This document shows, one piece after another, positions 1-6,059 of a stretch of 6,494 nt of DNA. The notes below the pieces were generated by a model. That model saw only the letters and a program-made list of their open reading frames with translations. It was not told the origin of the DNA and made no database searches. The position numbers and the translations under genes were made by a program. Position 1 is the stretch's first letter, and each line of letters begins with the position of its first letter. This DNA comes from Bacillota bacterium (GTDB lineage: Bacteria > Bacillota > Clostridia > Acetivibrionales > DTU013), in NCBI GenBank assembly GCA_023435805.1, contig JAEZMC010000138.1:1-6494 (forward strand), read 5' to 3'.

Positions 1-1200
1 TATGACAGGCTGAAGAAACATCTTGATGAAAACCTTCCGTATCTGAAGGAAAAGCTGTTGAATGAACTGCTCCAGACGAAGCCGGACAGCACGGAGCTGC
101 AGCAGCGCCTGGACTATTACGGCATCCGCCTGCACCCGGATTATTCGCAGGTGGCGCTGGTCGAGGTACTCCATGCCGAACCCGGAAATACGGCCGGAGA
201 AGAAGAGAAGCTCCTGCTGAAAATGCACTGCCTGGAACTGGTGAAGCAATACTTCAGGAGTGATGAGTATGTAAACATATTTCTGGACAACAGCCAGAGA
301 ACCGTTGTTTTAAACACGGATAAAACTGTTGACCTGGCTGCTTGCGCCGAAAATGTAATCACCATGCTGATCAACAGGATGAAGTGCTTTGTCTGTATCG
401 GGATCGGCAACAGCTACGATTCAAGCGAAAAAATCACGCTGTCATATGGAGAAGCACGCAACGCACTGGATTACAAGGTAATGGCAGGGAAAAACCAGGT
501 CATCGGCTACAGCGATATTCAGCTTTCAGCGACCAGCAGCGGGCAGATGCAGAATGATCTTTCGGACACTTTTGTGTTTTCTGTCAAATCCGGCATGAAG
601 GCAAGGGCGCTGGAGCTTCTGGACAGGTGGTTCCATGAAAGCGATCCCGGCCTCAAGGCGGGTATCGGCTCCATACGGGCGTCCGCGTCGAATATTGTGG
701 CGGCCGTTTTAAACGTTACGACGGAAGCCGGTGTTGAAGCAGCAGACATCTTTGGACAGAACCAGCCGTTTGACAGGATATTCAAATTGGATACCTTCCC
801 GGAAATGAAAGACTACCTGAGGAGCCTGACAGCTGCCGCGACAGATGCCCTTGACAGCATGCGCAGCAAAAAAGTCAATCAGACGGTCAGGCAGGTTAAG
901 GAGTATATTTCTCAAAACCTTTCCGACAGTGAGCTGTCGCTTTCGGGAACAGCAAAGGCATTTTATATGAATATGAGCTATCTGAGCAGGGTATTCAAGC
1001 AGGAGACGGGACAGACCTTCGTGGAATACCTTACAAAGGCCAGACTTGAAAAAGCGGTCACGCTCCTCCGCGAAACCGACCTGAAGGCCTATCAGATAGC
1101 CTGGGATGTAGGATTTGTGGATCCCCACTATTTCGGCATCTGCTTTAAAAAATATACCGGCATGTCCTTCAACGATTTTAAAAGGGATTATATGGGTTAA
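1..1200 (+). CDS. YesN-like AraC-family response regulator, 5'-truncated
   Basis: The frame is open from base 1 to the TAA at 1198-1200 (399 residues visible), so the gene begins upstream of the window; the TTG at 58 is not a convincing start. The first visible residues (YDRLKKHLDENLPYLKEKLL) look like the linker helix that follows the receiver domain in YesN-type regulators, so the phospho-accepting Asp is not visible. Residues about 130-175 (GIG at 134-136, YGEARNAL at 149-156) resemble the degenerate GGDEF-like middle domain of this family. Residues about 295-399 form an AraC-type double helix-turn-helix: the first helix pair contains MSYLSRVFKQETG and the second AYQIAWDVGFVDPHYF, followed by FKKYTGMSFNDFKR. 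Such proteins are cytoplasmic DNA-binding partners of Yes-type sensor kinases and usually activate an adjacent sugar transporter. Here the likely target is the transporter starting 160 bases downstream; that link is inferred from position. Confidence 0.93.
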   Translation, partial: YDRLKKHLDENLPYLKEKLLNELLQTKPDSTELQQRLDYYGIRLHPDYSQVALVEVLHAEPGNTAGEEEKLLLKMHCLELVKQYFRSDEYVNIFLDNSQRTVVLNTDKTVDLAACAENVITMLINRMKCFVCIGIGNSYDSSEKITLSYGEARNALDYKVMAGKNQVIGYSDIQLSATSSGQMQNDLSDTFVFSVKSGMKARALELLDRWFHESDPGLKAGIGSIRASASNIVAAVLNVTTEAGVEAADIFGQNQPFDRIFKLDTFPEMKDYLRSLTAAATDALDSMRSKKVNQTVRQVKEYISQNLSDSELSLSGTAKAFYMNMSYLSRVFKQETGQTFVEYLTKARLEKAVTLLRETDLKAYQIAWDVGFVDPHYFGICFKKYTGMSFNDFKRDYMG

Positions 1201-1225
1201 ACAAATGTTTATTTCCCATTGATCA

Positions 1226-1267
1226 TTTAGTAAAAAAATTGACCTTTTTAGAAAAACCAGTAACTTC
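1226..1267 (+). repeat. Tandem imperfect 21-bp direct repeat, possible activator site
   Basis: Two consecutive 21-bp units, 1226-1246 and 1247-1267, both begin TTTAG followed by an A-run and match at 14 of 21 positions by my hand alignment. A weaker, partly related stretch (TTTA then ATTGATCA) lies just before, at 1208-1225. A 21-bp period is two helical turns, the arrangement usual for direct-repeat sites of AraC-family regulators, and the repeat lies upstream of the candidate promoter at 1287-1315. The A/T richness raises the chance of coincidental matches. Function is inferred. Confidence 0.4.
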
Positions 1268-1286
1268 ATACGGAAGGCGTTCTATT

Positions 1287-1315
1287 TTATCATTAAACCA
1301 TCAACCCGGTATGAT
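1287..1315 (+). promoter_or_regulatory. Candidate sigma-A promoter for SBP1 (P1)
   Basis: TTATCA at 1287-1292 (4/6 to TTGACA) is followed after 17 nt by TATGAT at 1310-1315 (5/6 to TATAAT). Transcription would start near 1322, leaving a leader of about 40 nt before the ATG at 1362. The weak -35 fits a promoter that needs an activator. Competing boxes in the same gap are TTCATA at 1265-1270 with TATCAT at 1288-1293 (17 nt spacing), so the exact promoter is uncertain. P1 is preferred because its -10 and downstream sequence resemble those of the promoter at 4646-4674. Confidence 0.45.
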
Positions 1316-1334
1316 GATAAATAAAACGATACCG
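1307..1334 (+). promoter_or_regulatory. Dyad over the P1 -10 region
   Basis: CGGTAT at 1307-1312 and ATACCG at 1329-1334 are perfect inverted repeats separated by 16 nt. The left arm overlaps the candidate -10 box at 1310-1315 and the right arm falls just after the predicted start site. It could be a repressor site, or it may be chance. It is not terminator-like because no T-run follows. Confidence 0.3.
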
Positions 1335-1348
1335 AGGAAGCATATTTT

Positions 1349-1356
1349 AAGGAGGT
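1349..1356 (+). promoter_or_regulatory. Ribosome binding site of SBP1
   Basis: AAGGAGGT lies 5 nt before the ATG at 1362 and is close to a perfect anti-16S match. It fixes the start of SBP1 at 1362, although the frame stays open upstream to an alternative codon at 1239. Confidence 0.9.
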
Positions 1357-1361
1357 CAATT

Positions 1362-2771
1362 ATGAAAGGTAAAAGGTTTAGTGGTACGGCAAAATTGCTC
1401 GCAATTCTATTATCCCTTGCCATGCTGGTCTCACTGGCAGCATGCGGCGGTGAAAAAACCGCTGATGTGTCCGGTGAAACCCAGGCTGCCGGAGATGTAC
1501 CGGCAGGTTCTACTACCGCAGTTCCTGAGGCGGATAACTCGAAACCCGTTTCACTCTCAATGGTAACATGGATCCAGGAAACCAACCAGAAGGCAATAGA
1601 CACTTTGAATGCCAGCTTTACGGAGAAATATCCAAATATAAAAATCACTGTGGATACCGCTCCGGCCAACGACTATCCGACGCTGCTGCAAACCAGGGTG
1701 GCTGCGGGGAATGTCGACCTCATTTCCAACATATCCGCGTTTGACACGCTTCCCCAGGACTTCACAAAAGGCGCTGACGATCCGGCATGGCTAACCTTTA
1801 TCAAATCCGGCGCATATCTGGATATCACTGATCAGCCCTTTATTGCCAACTGGGATCCCAACATGATCAAAAACGCCGTTTCATATGATGGCAAAGCTTA
1901 TGGTCTGGATATGGGCGCAGTCGGTTACAACGGTCTGTTCTACAGCAAGAAAATGTTTGCTGACAATGGTTTAACCGAACCCGGCACATGGGCAGATTTT
2001 GAAAAAATATGCACTACCTTGAAGAGCAAAGGTATCAACCCGATTACAGTAGGCGCGAAAGACACCTGGCCCCTTACCTCTGTTGGCATCAGCGGTGTTG
2101 TCGGTGCGAATGAGACGGACTTTAACGCATTTGCGAAAGGCCTCTGGACAGGCACAAGAAAGTTTAATGACGAGCAGACCATGAAGATATGGAACAGACT
2201 CGACCAACTGATTTCCTGGCTGGAACCCAATGTTATGGCCGTTGCTTACGGCGATGCGCCGGGCAGGCTGATTGCAGGAAAAGTCGCCATGATGATAGCC
2301 GGCACATGGAATGCCGGCACGATCACAGCTCTGGATCCCTCCTTTGAATTCGGATATTTTGCATTCCCGGGCGATACGGATCAGAAGCCCAATCAGCTTC
2401 AGGGCAAATATGACATGCAGTTCAATATATACGCAAAAACCGCCAACAAGGATGCCTGCCTGCAGTGGATGGACTTCCTGTCCCAAAAGGATATCTATGC
2501 TCAGTTTGTAAGCACCTGCGGATTCTTCCCCACCATGCCGGGTGTGACCTCCACCAGTGAGTTCGTCAATTCCATGGCGGACAAAAACAAAAACTTCATG
2601 CCCTCATGGGAAAAGAACATCGTAAAACCAAAGGGCGTTGGACAGTACGGCGATGGACAGGGCTTCAACATCAATCTTCTCAAGTCACTTGGTGGCACGG
2701 TCGGAACGGTAAAGGAACTGGCCGATCTGGCACAGAAAGATTATGATACAGCAATAGCCGCAATTAAGTAA
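1362..2771 (+). CDS. Sugar ABC transporter solute-binding lipoprotein (SBP1)
   Basis: A 469-residue extracellular substrate-binding protein of the family 1 (CUT1, MalE-like) type. The N-terminus has basic residues (MKGKR), a hydrophobic stretch and the lipobox LAAC with Cys28, so it should be lipid-anchored on the outer face of the membrane. After an A/T/P-rich linker (about 29-60) the mature fold starts at VSLSMVTW. Recognisable family segments are the YPNIKITVDT strand, NVDLIS near residue 119, the KGINPITVGAKDTWP stretch (GAKD at 231-234), and GKVAMMIAGTW with W316 near the usual ligand-cleft region. Length is normal for the family. It lies directly after the regulator and before the permeases, with a hairpin between, which often allows more binding protein than permease to be made. 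The bound sugar cannot be told from sequence; the neighbouring phosphorylase suggests an oligosaccharide. Confidence 0.93.
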   Translation: MKGKRFSGTAKLLAILLSLAMLVSLAACGGEKTADVSGETQAAGDVPAGSTTAVPEADNSKPVSLSMVTWIQETNQKAIDTLNASFTEKYPNIKITVDTAPANDYPTLLQTRVAAGNVDLISNISAFDTLPQDFTKGADDPAWLTFIKSGAYLDITDQPFIANWDPNMIKNAVSYDGKAYGLDMGAVGYNGLFYSKKMFADNGLTEPGTWADFEKICTTLKSKGINPITVGAKDTWPLTSVGISGVVGANETDFNAFAKGLWTGTRKFNDEQTMKIWNRLDQLISWLEPNVMAVAYGDAPGRLIAGKVAMMIAGTWNAGTITALDPSFEFGYFAFPGDTDQKPNQLQGKYDMQFNIYAKTANKDACLQWMDFLSQKDIYAQFVSTCGFFPTMPGVTSTSEFVNSMADKNKNFMPSWEKNIVKPKGVGQYGDGQGFNINLLKSLGGTVGTVKELADLAQKDYDTAIAAIK

Positions 2772-2793
2772 ATAAATATTGATAGCTTGAAAT

Positions 2794-2847
2794 GGGGGAC
2801 GGTTCTTCAATACCGGCAAACGTCCGGGAACCCTCCCCCTGCTTTTT
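2794..2847 (+). terminator. Terminator-like hairpin between SBP1 and the permeases
   Basis: The arm GGGGGACGGTTC (2794-2805) pairs with GAACCCTCCCCC (2828-2839) over 12 positions with one C/C mismatch. The loop contains a small CCGG/CCGG stem, and TTTTT follows at 2843-2847 after TGC. This fits a factor-independent terminator, probably leaky, since no good promoter is seen before the permease gene at 2905. Partial termination or 3'-end protection would raise SBP1 above permease levels. The left arm resembles a dispersed repeat motif, so a repeat origin is also possible. Confidence 0.72.
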
Positions 2848-2904
2848 ATCATGGAAATCGAATATTCCAGGCTTTTAAAGTTTTATATATAGGATGGTGA
2901 TAGG

Positions 2905-3822
2905 ATGCAGACGAATAAAACTTCCTTCAACAAATGGGCACTGATTATAGGCATGACACCGGCAATCCTGTTTTATCTGGTAATGGGGCTGGGGCCTTCT
3001 CTTGCGACCTTTATCCTTTCATTTACCGATATCAGCGGCGTACCAGGCGTACCATGGAAATTTATCGGGATCGCCAATTACAGGGAATTCTTTGTCCAGC
3101 AAAGCCAGAGGGATTTGCTGCAAGTAGTACAAAATACAATAAAGTTCTGCGTGCTTGTCACCGTGCTTCAAAATGCAATAGCACTGCCCATTGCACTGGC
3201 TTTGAACAGTAAGCTGATCAAGGGCAGGAACTTTTACAGGGCTGTCATTTTTTTACCGGTCGTGTTGGGCGTACTGGTAACCTCTCTGACGTGGCTTGCC
3301 GTATTGAACCCGATGGACGGGCCGGTATCCAAATTGATCGGGCTCGTAGGGCTGACCAGCGGATTTTTTACCAGCACAAAAATCGCGCTTTCACTGGTTA
3401 TATTCTGTCAGATATGGATGGCGATGGGCTATTCCATGGTCATCAACCTGGCCGGACTGCAGTCCATTCCCAATGAACTGTATGAAGCCGGACATATCGA
3501 CGGCGCAACGGACTGGAAGGTTTTCCGGCATATCACCTTCCCCATGCTGTGGCCGACCATCAACGCAAATCTTCTGCTTGCAGTCATCGGATCACTGCAA
3601 TCCTTTCAGATCATACTATTTACCACAGGCGGTAAAAACATGGCTACTCAGACCATGGCCGCGCGTGTCATCTTCTGGGGCTTCAACCTGAATGCCGGGT
3701 CGGGGGCCAATGCGATCAGGCAGGGGTTCGGTGCAACATGGGCCATGGTATTGTTTGTGTTCATTCTGACGGCGACACTGATATACCAGCGTACCGTGGG
3801 AAGGAGGAGTTTGGAGGTATGA
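2905..3822 (+). CDS. MalF-like sugar ABC transporter permease
   Basis: A 305-residue integral membrane protein of the CUT1 permease class, the first of two subunits that form the transport channel. Hydrophobic segments lie at about 12-40, 78-100, 111-134, 158-185, 221-241 and 276-295, giving six membrane spans. The N-terminal TPAILFYLVMGLGPSLATFILSFTD is typical of MalF/UgpA-like subunits. The cytoplasmic EAA loop, which docks the ATPase, is clear: EAGHIDGA at 194-201, then F207, I210, P213 and P217. The start is set by an extended ribosome site at about 2891-2901 (GGTGAT at 2896-2901). The stop overlaps the next start by 4 nt (ATGA), indicating translational coupling. No ATP-binding subunit is encoded in the window, as is common in Bacillota, where one MsmX/MsiK-type ATPase serves several such transporters. 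Confidence 0.95.
   Translation: MQTNKTSFNKWALIIGMTPAILFYLVMGLGPSLATFILSFTDISGVPGVPWKFIGIANYREFFVQQSQRDLLQVVQNTIKFCVLVTVLQNAIALPIALALNSKLIKGRNFYRAVIFLPVVLGVLVTSLTWLAVLNPMDGPVSKLIGLVGLTSGFFTSTKIALSLVIFCQIWMAMGYSMVINLAGLQSIPNELYEAGHIDGATDWKVFRHITFPMLWPTINANLLLAVIGSLQSFQIILFTTGGKNMATQTMAARVIFWGFNLNAGSGANAIRQGFGATWAMVLFVFILTATLIYQRTVGRRSLEV
3801..3807 (+). promoter_or_regulatory. Ribosome binding site of the MalG-like permease
   Basis: AAGGAGG lies 11 nt before the ATG at 3819, inside the end of the preceding gene. A second GGAGG at 3813-3817 is only 1 nt from the ATG and too close to serve. The site supports the start at 3819 rather than an upstream codon at 3738 in the same frame. Confidence 0.75.
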
Positions 3823-4637
3823 AAAACCGTATAGGGCTTAAAATTTTTATGTATTTATTCATTATTTTCCTGATGGTTCTCTACTTGTTCCCGCTTCTTT
3901 ACGCGGTGAATACATCGCTGATGTCCAAGCTGGAATATATGAAGAACCCTGTTGCCATTGGTACATCCATTCATTTTGAAAATTATGTAACGGCTTTCAA
4001 GAAAGCCAGTTTTGCTTCCTATATCGGAAACAGCATTTTCTATCTTGCCGTATGCACGACGGCATCGGTCCTGATGGCAGTTTTCCTTGCGTTTCCCATC
4101 TCGAGGAAGTACCTGAAATACGCCGGCGTGGTATATGCATTCTTTCTGGCTGGCCTGTTCCTGCCTGACGGGACCATTCCCCAGTTTCAGCTCATCCTGA
4201 AGCTCAACCTGTATGACACGCGCCTCGGGTACATGCTTGGCCTGATGGGCGGAGGCGGCATTCCGCTTGTCTTTTTCATCTCCTATCTGAAAAATATCCC
4301 GGTGGAGTTTGATGAGGCGGCATCTATAGACGGCTGCGGGTATTTCAGGTACGCGTTTACCATACTCATCCCGCTGATGAAGCCGGCGATTGCATCCATG
4401 AGTATCCTTACGGCTATCGGAATATGGAATGATATCGTCCGGGCAATGATTTATCTGACCAAGCCTGCATTATTCCCCGTGACCAGGGGACTGTGGGCGT
4501 TCCAGGGACAGTACCAGGTGGACACTACGCTGCAGATGGCGGCTATGATCATGGTAGCGGCTCCGCTGGTATTGCTGTATATTTTCCTGCAGCGCTACAT
4601 CATAGATGGTGTTGTTGCAGGGGCAATAAAAGCCTGA
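3819..4637 (+). CDS. MalG-like sugar ABC transporter permease
   Basis: A 272-residue membrane protein, the second CUT1 permease subunit and partner of the gene ending at 3822. The start at 3819 overlaps that gene's stop by 4 nt. Hydrophobic segments lie at about 8-33, 70-93, 102-116, 138-157, 188-212 and 238-262. The EAA loop reads EAASIDGC at 166-173 followed by F176, I182, P185 and P189; Cys replaces the usual Ala or small residue at the end of DGA. The C-terminal FLQRYIIDGVVAGAIK is characteristic of MalG-like subunits. The length is normal for the family. The protein sits in the cytoplasmic membrane and should form a heterodimer with the MalF-like subunit; ATP hydrolysis must come from a protein encoded elsewhere. 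Confidence 0.95.
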   Translation: MKNRIGLKIFMYLFIIFLMVLYLFPLLYAVNTSLMSKLEYMKNPVAIGTSIHFENYVTAFKKASFASYIGNSIFYLAVCTTASVLMAVFLAFPISRKYLKYAGVVYAFFLAGLFLPDGTIPQFQLILKLNLYDTRLGYMLGLMGGGGIPLVFFISYLKNIPVEFDEAASIDGCGYFRYAFTILIPLMKPAIASMSILTAIGIWNDIVRAMIYLTKPALFPVTRGLWAFQGQYQVDTTLQMAAMIMVAAPLVLLYIFLQRYIIDGVVAGAIKA

Positions 4638-4645
4638 AGGAATAC

Positions 4646-4674
4646 TTCACACTTATACAGATTTGCTGTATGAT
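4646..4674 (+). promoter_or_regulatory. Candidate sigma-A promoter for SBP2 and the phosphorylase (P2)
   Basis: TTCACA at 4646-4651 (5/6 to TTGACA) is followed after exactly 17 nt by TATGAT at 4669-4674 (5/6 to TATAAT), in the 80-nt gap after the permease stop. The predicted start is near 4681, giving a leader of about 37 nt. It is the best promoter match I found in the window. Readthrough from the upstream genes probably also occurs, because I see no terminator between 4637 and 4718. Confidence 0.6.
4655..4671 (+). promoter_or_regulatory. Operator-like dyad inside P2
   Basis: ATACAG at 4655-4660 and CTGTAT at 4666-4671 form a perfect 6-bp inverted repeat with a 5-nt centre (ATTTG), 17 bp in all. 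It fills the end of the P2 spacer and covers the first half of the -10 box, where a bound repressor would block RNA polymerase. The half-sites are short and A/T-containing, and no known operator family is recognised, so the regulatory role is inferred. Confidence 0.42.
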
Positions 4675-4703
4675 TATAGTAAAAGTACCGTCTATACACC
4701 GGA

Positions 4704-4710
4704 AGAGGAG
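4704..4710 (+). promoter_or_regulatory. Ribosome binding site of SBP2
   Basis: AGAGGAG lies 7 nt before the ATG at 4718 and sets the start there. The frame is open further upstream into the permease gene, but the lipoprotein signal peptide begins at 4718. Confidence 0.8.
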
Positions 4711-4717
4711 CTTGAAT

Positions 4718-6046
4718 ATGGGCAATTTCAAGTATAAGCTGCATATTGTAGGGATGCTTGCCATGGCATTGCTTTTAACTGCCTGCGGCAGCATAACTGG
4801 CGCTGCCGGCATGGTGGACAAAAAGGGAGCGGCGGCTCCGGGGAAGCAGATTACGCTTAAAATGTGGCATATCTGGGTAACGGATTCCGAATCCAATAAA
4901 AAGCCCTTTGAAAAAGCAGTCCATGACTGGAATGCGGCAAATCCGCTTGTTCAAATCGAACTGGAGGCTACGGAAAACGAAACCTATAAAACTAAAATCA
5001 GAACGGCCATTGCCGTCAACGAAGCGCCTGACATATTCTACAGCTGGGGAGCCGGCGTTGCAAAGCCATTTGTAGAGGCCGGAAAGGTTCTGCCGCTGGA
5101 TGTTTACCTGAACGACGGTACCAAAGACAGGCTTCTTCCGGGCAGTCTGGATTACTTCACCTATGACGGTAAAATATACGGCCTTCCAATTTATATCATT
5201 GCGGGTTTGTTTTACTGCAATCAGGAGCTGTTTGATAAAAACGGCATCCGGATCCCCGAGACATACGACGAACTTCTCGAAGCGGTGAAGGGCTTCAAGC
5301 AGAAGGGGATCATTCCGATGACGGTCGGTGAAAAAGACGGCTGGCCGGGAATCTTCTACCAGAATATTCTGGCTATCCGGACCGCCGGAACGAGGCTGTG
5401 CAACCAGGCGCTGGATAAACAGGAAACCTTTGATCAGCCTGCTTTTATTGAGTCGGCGCAGCGTCTGCGTGAGCTGATCCAGGCCGGCGCTTTCGACAGC
5501 AGGTGCATGAATCTCACCCGGGATGAGTCGGAACTGGATTTCAAAGAAGGCAGGGTGGCGATGTATTACAACGGCAGCTGGCTGGCCGGTTCGCTGGAAA
5601 GTGAGGAGTGTCCTGTAAAAGGGAAAATAACGGTCCGGAACTTCCCGGTTCTGCAAAACAGCGGAGGAGACCCTGACGGTTTTCTGGGAGGCGCAATCGA
5701 CACCTTTATGATCAGCGCCAACACCAGGCACAGGGATGAGGCTGCCGCTGCTCTGAAAACCATCGTTGAAAGCTTTTGCAGGGAAAGCTACCTTTCAGGC
5801 GCCGGAATCCCGGCGTGGAAGCTGAATGTGGATGAATCCCAGGTAAGTCCGCTGGCAGCTGATATCTCCCGGCTGCTGAAAAGCAGTACGGGCTTTGTAC
5901 TGGCATGGGACACGTTCCTTACCGCCTCTGAAGCACAGACACATATCAATTTGGTTGCGGACATTTTTGCGGATAAACTCAGCGCTGAAGATTTCGCCGC
6001 AGAAATGCAGAAATTGAACAAGACCGAACTCCAATCCCAAAAATAA
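4718..6046 (+). CDS. Second solute-binding lipoprotein (SBP2), divergent from SBP1
   Basis: A 442-residue family 1 (CUT1-type) extracellular binding protein. The start at 4718 follows AGAGGAG and gives a proper signal peptide (MGNFKYK, hydrophobic core, lipobox LTAC with Cys23), so it should be a membrane-anchored lipoprotein. Family features include ITLKMWHIW at the first strand, PDIFYSWGAG at 104-113 (W110), DYFTYDGKIYGLP, QKGIIPMTVGEKDGWP (GEKD at 204-207), and GRVAMYYNGSW ending at W288. By eye it aligns with SBP1 along its length but with low identity outside shared motifs, so it is a distant paralogue rather than a recent duplicate. It has its own candidate promoter and is followed after 13 nt by the phosphorylase-like gene, which ties it to oligosaccharide use. 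It may deliver a different substrate to the same permeases, or act as a ligand sensor; the sequence does not decide. Confidence 0.92.
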   Translation: MGNFKYKLHIVGMLAMALLLTACGSITGAAGMVDKKGAAAPGKQITLKMWHIWVTDSESNKKPFEKAVHDWNAANPLVQIELEATENETYKTKIRTAIAVNEAPDIFYSWGAGVAKPFVEAGKVLPLDVYLNDGTKDRLLPGSLDYFTYDGKIYGLPIYIIAGLFYCNQELFDKNGIRIPETYDELLEAVKGFKQKGIIPMTVGEKDGWPGIFYQNILAIRTAGTRLCNQALDKQETFDQPAFIESAQRLRELIQAGAFDSRCMNLTRDESELDFKEGRVAMYYNGSWLAGSLESEECPVKGKITVRNFPVLQNSGGDPDGFLGGAIDTFMISANTRHRDEAAAALKTIVESFCRESYLSGAGIPAWKLNVDESQVSPLAADISRLLKSSTGFVLAWDTFLTASEAQTHINLVADIFADKLSAEDFAAEMQKLNKTELQSQK

Positions 6047-6059
6047 AGGATGATCAAAA

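Noticed and set aside
58..60. TTG as the start of the response regulator gene
   Set aside because: The frame is open back to base 1, the upstream residues read as the normal family linker helix, and there is no ribosome binding site before 58.
1199..1210. AAACA/TGTTT inverted repeat as a terminator after the regulator gene
   Set aside because: The stem is five A/T-rich pairs with a 2-nt loop and no following T-run, so it would not work as a terminator.
1239..1266. TTGACC with TAACTT as an SBP1 promoter
   Set aside because: The -35 is good, but the -10 matches only 3 of 6 with a 16-nt spacer, and it lies within the direct-repeat region; 1287-1315 is a better candidate.
709..1269. Minus-strand open frame opposite the regulator's DNA-binding domain
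   Set aside because: Its sequence has no recognisable domain and it overlaps a conserved AraC-type domain on the + strand.
1239..1361. N-terminal extension of SBP1 to a TTG at 1239
   Set aside because: It would place 41 residues before a clear lipoprotein signal peptide, while the ATG at 1362 has an excellent ribosome binding site.
2884..2891. TATATAT as a -10 box for the MalF-like permease
   Set aside because: There is no acceptable -35 at the right distance, and transcription would start inside the ribosome binding site.
4493..4717. N-terminal extension of SBP2 into the permease gene
   Set aside because: The 75 extra residues are an out-of-frame reading of the permease gene end and the promoter gap; the signal peptide and ribosome site set the start at 4718.
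4775..5731. Long open frame on the minus strand (318 codons) opposite SBP2
   Set aside because: The protein has no recognisable family features, and the + strand reading is a clear binding protein. It is an antisense shadow.
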